Of a DNA stretch of 64,000 nucleotides, positions 60,719 to 64,000 are shown in pieces. How positions within the stretch are numbered: the first letter of the stretch is position 1; each line of letters begins with the position of its first letter. Location of the stretch: assembly GCA_009695305.1 (NCBI GenBank), contig SIBG01000002.1:1-64000 (forward strand). The letters run 5' to 3'. The position numbers were made by a program, and so were the translations under genes. The notes under the pieces were generated by a model. It made no database searches and was not told where the DNA came from. It saw only the letters and a list, made by a program, of their open reading frames with translations. This stretch comes from Opitutus sp. GTDB lineage: Bacteria; Verrucomicrobiota; Verrucomicrobiia; Opitutales; Opitutaceae.

Positions 60719-61069
60719 GTGGCCTTTACCGACCTCGAAATCGCCGAGCACATGAAGGTGCTGGAGGACTCGTTCTGGTGCCGACGGCGTCCGCCCCTGC
60801 ACCTGCGCGACAAGGTCTGCGAGGGCCAGCGGTTCACGGGCCAGGCCATCGAGCTGTTCATCGTGCGCCCCGCGTTCAATCGTCCCGGCGAACACACCGA
60901 GGAACCCATCGCCAAGGTGCAGCAGGTGCGCACGCAGGGAGTTTGGCGTATCTTCTGGAAACGGGCCGATGGCAAATGGCATGGCTATCCGCCTTGCCCG
61001 AAAGCGAATTCGCTCGCCGATGCCCTCCGCGTGATCGACGAAGACCCCAACGGTTGTTTCTTCGGCTGA
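60719..61069 (+). CDS. DUF3024-family protein
   Basis: A 116-residue protein from a GTG at 60719. The C-terminal part matches DUF3024: RPAFNRPGEHTEEPIAKV, GVWRIFWKRADGKWHGY and a final DEDPNGCFFG. The function of the family is unknown, and members often lie near restriction or nuclease genes. It sits between two hsdS remnants. Confidence 0.8.
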   Translation: MAFTDLEIAEHMKVLEDSFWCRRRPPLHLRDKVCEGQRFTGQAIELFIVRPAFNRPGEHTEEPIAKVQQVRTQGVWRIFWKRADGKWHGYPPCPKANSLADALRVIDEDPNGCFFG

Positions 61070-61078
61070 ACTTTTCCC

Positions 61079-61240
61079 ATGCTCACACCTCCCCTCGCCG
61101 AACAACGCCGGATCGTGGCCAAAGTGGAGCAACTGATGGCCTTGGTGGACGCGTTGGAAACGCAGCTCGCCGAGCGAGACGGAGAACTCCATGTTCCTCG
61201 TCGTCGAGAACGTCGAACCCTACACAGCCTCACGCCATGA
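61079..61240 (+). pseudogene. HsdS C-terminal remnant, copy b
   Basis: A 53-codon frame reads PPLAEQRRIVAKVEQLMALV and DALETQLAE, the end of an HsdS target-recognition subunit, then changes to unrelated codons. Bases 61106-61172 match 63279-63345 at 66 of 67 positions. Its stop overlaps the next gene's start as ATGA. Confidence 0.85.
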
Positions 61241-62169
61241 AGCCAAAAAGTTCAAATCCGCCGCTTTTCGTCCGAGTTCTGCCGATGTCGGCCGCCGAGT
61301 CCGATGATTATAGCATCGAGGAGCAGCAGAAGGAGTATTTCCTTGATCGCCTCCCCAACAAAAGGAAGGGCGAATATCGGTGCCGCACAGTATTGAAGGC
61401 GCCACCCGGCACCACCGTCCTTTTTCAATACCGCGGCTGTATTATCGCTGGCGCCGTGCTACTCGGCAGTCACTTGCTCCCTCGACCTGATAGCTTCGGC
61501 TACACCGCCGCCATGCTCTTCGATATGGCAACTATCCGAGTGTTCGCACCGGTCGGTCCTGAAGTGATGAAACGAATTTGGCCTCGGGAATTTTCCGGAT
61601 TCAGCCACGTGAAACAAAAGCTGAGCCGGGGAGCGCTGGGAAAATTCTTCGCCGCTGTCCGTCCATTGTCCAAGGGCTCCCTCGCGGGCCGAAGCGAACT
61701 AGCCTTGAGTGCTGGGGAGCAGAAAAGGGAGCGTAAACCGTCTGCACCTCGGATTCGAAAGGGTGGCTGGATTACGTCCACGAAACCGCATCTTCGCCAA
61801 GGCTCGGATCCTATCGAGGTAACACCCGAACACGCGAGGATGCACAAGAAACTAGAGGCCCTGCTCGTGCGTCGCTACGGGAAACGCAACGTCACCACCG
61901 AATTTGAGGGCATCGACGTGTGCGTGCACACTGCGAACGAGGTAATCCTTTACGAGATAAAGTCCGACACATCACCCCGCGCCGTGATCCGCAACGCATT
62001 GGGCCAAGTTCTCGAATACGCATTCTACCGTCCAAAACTTTGGAAAGGAGCGCACGTGCGCTTGGTCATCGTTGGGCGCAACTCACCTGGCAGTGCCGAA
62101 CGGCAGTATCTCTATCGCCTTCGGAAGGACTTTCACCTCCCGATGAGCTACAAGACCGTGAAAATCTGA
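61237..62169 (+). CDS. Probable PD-(D/E)XK nuclease of unknown family
   Basis: A 310-residue protein from the ATG at 61237. The first 190 residues have no recognised domain. The C-terminal domain (about residues 200-310) has a nuclease-like site: Asp227 (EGIDVCV), Glu240 and Lys242 (LYEIKSD), then the QxxxY-like ALGQVLEYAFY. This order is typical of restriction-type PD-(D/E)XK nucleases. It follows hsdS remnant b with a four-base overlap. The function is probably defence or DNA repair, by inference. Confidence 0.7.
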   Translation: MKPKSSNPPLFVRVLPMSAAESDDYSIEEQQKEYFLDRLPNKRKGEYRCRTVLKAPPGTTVLFQYRGCIIAGAVLLGSHLLPRPDSFGYTAAMLFDMATIRVFAPVGPEVMKRIWPREFSGFSHVKQKLSRGALGKFFAAVRPLSKGSLAGRSELALSAGEQKRERKPSAPRIRKGGWITSTKPHLRQGSDPIEVTPEHARMHKKLEALLVRRYGKRNVTTEFEGIDVCVHTANEVILYEIKSDTSPRAVIRNALGQVLEYAFYRPKLWKGAHVRLVIVGRNSPGSAERQYLYRLRKDFHLPMSYKTVKI

Positions 62170-62181
62170 ACACAGAGCCTC

Positions 62182-63270
62182 ATGCCCATCAAACACGCCA
62201 TCTGGAAAGTCGGATCCCAGCCCACGCCACTGGCCTCGGCCAGCCTCACCAACGAGCAGCAGTTGGAGGAAATGATCGTCCGCGAGCCCGGTATCCTCTC
62301 CAGCGAGTGGATGCTCATCGGTCGTCAGGAGATCACGCCATTCGGTGGCCGCGTCGATTTGCTTGCCATCGCGCCGGACGGCTCGCTCGTCCTCATCGAA
62401 CTCAAACGCAACCGCACCCCACGCGAAATCGTGGCTCAAGCCCTCGACTATGCTGCGTGGGTGGATGGCCTCACCGCCGACAAGATCGCCCAAATATTTC
62501 AACGCTTCTCCAAGGGCGGAAACCTCGACGAGGCGTTCAAGCGACATTTCGGCGCCGCGTTGGACGAGGAAACGCTCAATGAATCACACCAGATTATTCT
62601 CGTGGCCGCCGAACTCGACGGCGCCACCGAGCGCATCATCACCTACCTCAACGACCGCGACATCGCGATCAACGTTCTCTTCTTCCAAGTCTTCCAGCAC
62701 GGCACCGAGCAACTCCTCAGTCGTGCTTGGCTGATCGACCCTGGCGAGACACAGGCCAACGTCGCCGTCACCACCAAGCACACCCGCGAGAGTGAGCCTT
62801 GGATCGGAGAGTTCTACGTCTCTTTCGGTGGCGACTGCACATGGGACGATGCGCGCACCCACGGATTCATCAGCGCCGGCGGCGGCAGTTGGTATAGCCA
62901 GACGATGAAACTCCTGTCTCCCGGCGATCGCGTGTGGGTGAAGATTCCAAAGAAAGGCTACGTCGGCGTCGGCCGCGTGACCGATGGCGTGCAATCCGTG
63001 AATGACTTCACCGTGCAGACGCCTGCCGGCGGGCGCCCAGCCGTCGATGTCCTGAGCACCGCTGCGAAACTGCGAGCGAAAGCCGGCGATCCCGACCGCG
63101 CCGAGTATTTCGTCCGTGTCGAGTGGCTCGACGCCGTCCCTGAAAACCAAGCCGTCAACGAGCTAGGCCTCTTCGGCAATCAAAACACCGTCTGCCAACC
63201 CACGACCCCAAAGTGGCGCCACACCGTCGACCGATTGAAGACCTACTTCAAAAAATGGGATGCCAGCTAA
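62182..63270 (+). CDS. NucS-like (DUF91-type) nuclease-domain protein
   Basis: A 362-residue protein. Residues about 20-130 match the DUF91/NucS-type PD-(D/E)XK fold: GGRVDLLAI (Asp59) then LVLIELKR (Glu73, Lys75) and ALDYAAWV. The later part (residues about 200-360) contains FYVSFGGDCTWDDARTHGFI and VWVKIPKKGYVGVGRV, perhaps an RNA/DNA-binding beta domain. Related proteins occur in defence islands. The gene sits between hsdS remnants b and c. Confidence 0.82.
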   Translation: MPIKHAIWKVGSQPTPLASASLTNEQQLEEMIVREPGILSSEWMLIGRQEITPFGGRVDLLAIAPDGSLVLIELKRNRTPREIVAQALDYAAWVDGLTADKIAQIFQRFSKGGNLDEAFKRHFGAALDEETLNESHQIILVAAELDGATERIITYLNDRDIAINVLFFQVFQHGTEQLLSRAWLIDPGETQANVAVTTKHTRESEPWIGEFYVSFGGDCTWDDARTHGFISAGGGSWYSQTMKLLSPGDRVWVKIPKKGYVGVGRVTDGVQSVNDFTVQTPAGGRPAVDVLSTAAKLRAKAGDPDRAEYFVRVEWLDAVPENQAVNELGLFGNQNTVCQPTTPKWRHTVDRLKTYFKKWDAS

Positions 63271-63278
63271 AAATTGAC

Positions 63279-63394
63279 CGCCGGATCGTGGCCAAAGTGG
63301 AGCAACTGATGGCCTTGGTGGACGCGTTGGAAACGCCGCTCGCCGCCTCCCGCGCCACCGGCGCGAACCTGTCGGGTGATTTTTCCATCGCATC
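63279..63394 (+). pseudogene. HsdS C-terminal remnant, copy c
   Basis: Bases read RRIVAKVEQLMALVDALET and PLAASRATGANLSG, an HsdS end that merges into other sequence near the next start. The first 67 bases match copy b at 61106 with one change. No intact hsdS is nearby. Confidence 0.8.
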
Positions 63395-64000
63395 ATGCCC
63401 TCCAAGATCCTGAGTCCCGCGAGCGTCCCGAAAACTTACGCCGAGCTGCGGCAAGCGGTGGAGGCGGCGATGGTCCAAGGCCAGCGGCTGATCGAGCAGG
63501 CGAAGGTGCGGACCTATCATGAAACCGGCCGGTTGATCCATCAGCACGTGTTGCTGTTCAAGGCGCGTGCCGACTATGGCGCCGAAACCATCCCCAAGCT
63601 GGCGGCGGATGTGAAGGTCGACCGCAGTGTCTTGCATCGGTGCGTCAAGTTTTTCGAGTGCTTTCCAATTGTGGCCACGTGGCCACAATTGAGCTGGGGT
63701 CACTTCCGCGAACTGCTCCCCATTACAGAGGTGAAGCAGCGGCGCGCGCTCGCGACCGAGGCCAATCGGAACGAATGGCCCGTGGTCCGGCTCGTGGCGC
63801 GGATTCGCGAACTGGCTCCGGCGGAAGAGGCCGAGGTCGTCGCGCTTCCGGCGGGAGAGCAGCCAGAGCTCCTCAAGCCCATCCGCGGCACGCCGGGGCT
63901 GCATCTCATCGTCGAGCGCAATGGCCGGCTGGCAGTCGATCTCGGGTTCAAACTTTATTGGCCGCTGACCGCTGACCAATCGAAACGATTGGCGAAGGGC
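63395..64000 (+). CDS. DUF1016-family (YhcG-type) nuclease-like protein, cut by window edge
   Basis: The frame is open from the ATG at 63395 to the window end (202 codons). It matches the DUF1016/YhcG family: AELRQAVEAAMVQGQRLIEQ, YHETGRLIHQHVL, KLAADVKVDRSVLHRCVKFF and WPQLSWGHFRELLPI. The nuclease part of such proteins lies later, beyond the edge. YhcG-type proteins are tied to DNA repair or defence. A 26-bp palindrome lies inside the gene at 63666-63691. Confidence 0.85.
   Translation, partial: MPSKILSPASVPKTYAELRQAVEAAMVQGQRLIEQAKVRTYHETGRLIHQHVLLFKARADYGAETIPKLAADVKVDRSVLHRCVKFFECFPIVATWPQLSWGHFRELLPITEVKQRRALATEANRNEWPVVRLVARIRELAPAEEAEVVALPAGEQPELLKPIRGTPGLHLIVERNGRLAVDLGFKLYWPLTADQSKRLAKG
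63666..63691. repeat. Perfect 26-bp palindrome inside the DUF1016 gene
   Basis: Bases 63666-63691 equal their own reverse complement, centred on ggccacgtggcc. In frame they encode about PIVATWPQL. Long perfect palindromes are rare by chance in coding sequence. Confidence 0.8.

Overview
This window looks like a piece of a high-GC, Gram-negative chromosome from the Verrucomicrobiota, most likely near the Opitutaceae. The assignment is an inference from gene content. There is a protein of the Verrucomicrobia/Planctomycetes-restricted (Minf_1886-type) family, a DUF1501 plus cytochrome-c/DUF1549/DUF1553 pair typical of the PVC group, an outer-membrane and LPS gene set (bamA, ompH, lpxD, heptose genes), and GatCAB. 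No organism name can be read from the sequence alone.

Layout. 0-1.9 kb: two Sel1-repeat proteins flank a small membrane protein, then tRNA-Asn. 2.0-13.3 kb: a long housekeeping run on the + strand (rplY, pth, rpsF, ssb, rplI, dnaB, bamA, ompH/skp-like, lpxD, prs, HtrA-type protease). 13.3-15.8 kb: pyrE, an HTH/metallo-beta-lactamase fusion, a lipoprotein and tRNA-Pro. 15.9-20.9 kb: a seven-gene minus-strand operon (exbB, exbD, exbD, tonB, TPR protein, two membrane coiled-coil proteins). 21.2-21.6 kb: tRNA-Gln, tRNA-Thr and tRNA-Lys. 21.7-31.0 kb: M14 carboxypeptidase, GltS, a TonB-dependent receptor and gamma-glutamyltransferase, readable as a glutamyl-peptide scavenging neighbourhood. 31.1-35.5 kb: rpmI, rplT, pheS, pheT. 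35.5-39.4 kb: the DUF1501 and PSCyt pair. 39.5-43.2 kb: gatC, gatA, gatB, split by an inverted-repeat element that carries a GxxExxY nuclease-fold gene. 43.2-57.3 kb: sugar isomerase, Fur-family regulator, M16 protease, DUF3445 protein, nadK, tlyA, mutM-like, amidohydrolase, gmhB, rfaE1, M24 peptidase and glutamine cyclotransferase. 57.7-64.0 kb: an accessory island, all + strand after the first gene, with broken type I restriction (hsdM/hsdS) pieces, an AbrB-Doc toxin-antitoxin pair and four more genes with PD-(D/E)XK nuclease signatures, running off the window end.

How parts connect. BamA, the OmpH-like chaperone and HtrA protease build and police the outer membrane. LpxD, GmhB and RfaE1 supply lipid A and heptose. 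The ExbB/ExbD/TonB operon could energise the TonB-dependent receptor. GatCAB, PheST and the tRNAs serve translation.

The most interesting signals are: (1) the GxxExxY gene bounded by 40-bp inverted repeats (38/40 identical, each with four CACAGAG heptamers) between gatA and gatB, plus a gene-less element at 57.4-57.5 kb whose ends have the same design with CACGGAT heptamers; (2) the nuclease-rich island punctuated by repeated hsdS 3' ends and a duplicated hsdM 5' end around a toxin-antitoxin module; (3) several families of intergenic inverted repeats; (4) an HTH-MBL protein with flavodiiron-like metal ligands. Most start codons were chosen by homology and signal-peptide logic because clear Shine-Dalgarno sites are scarce.
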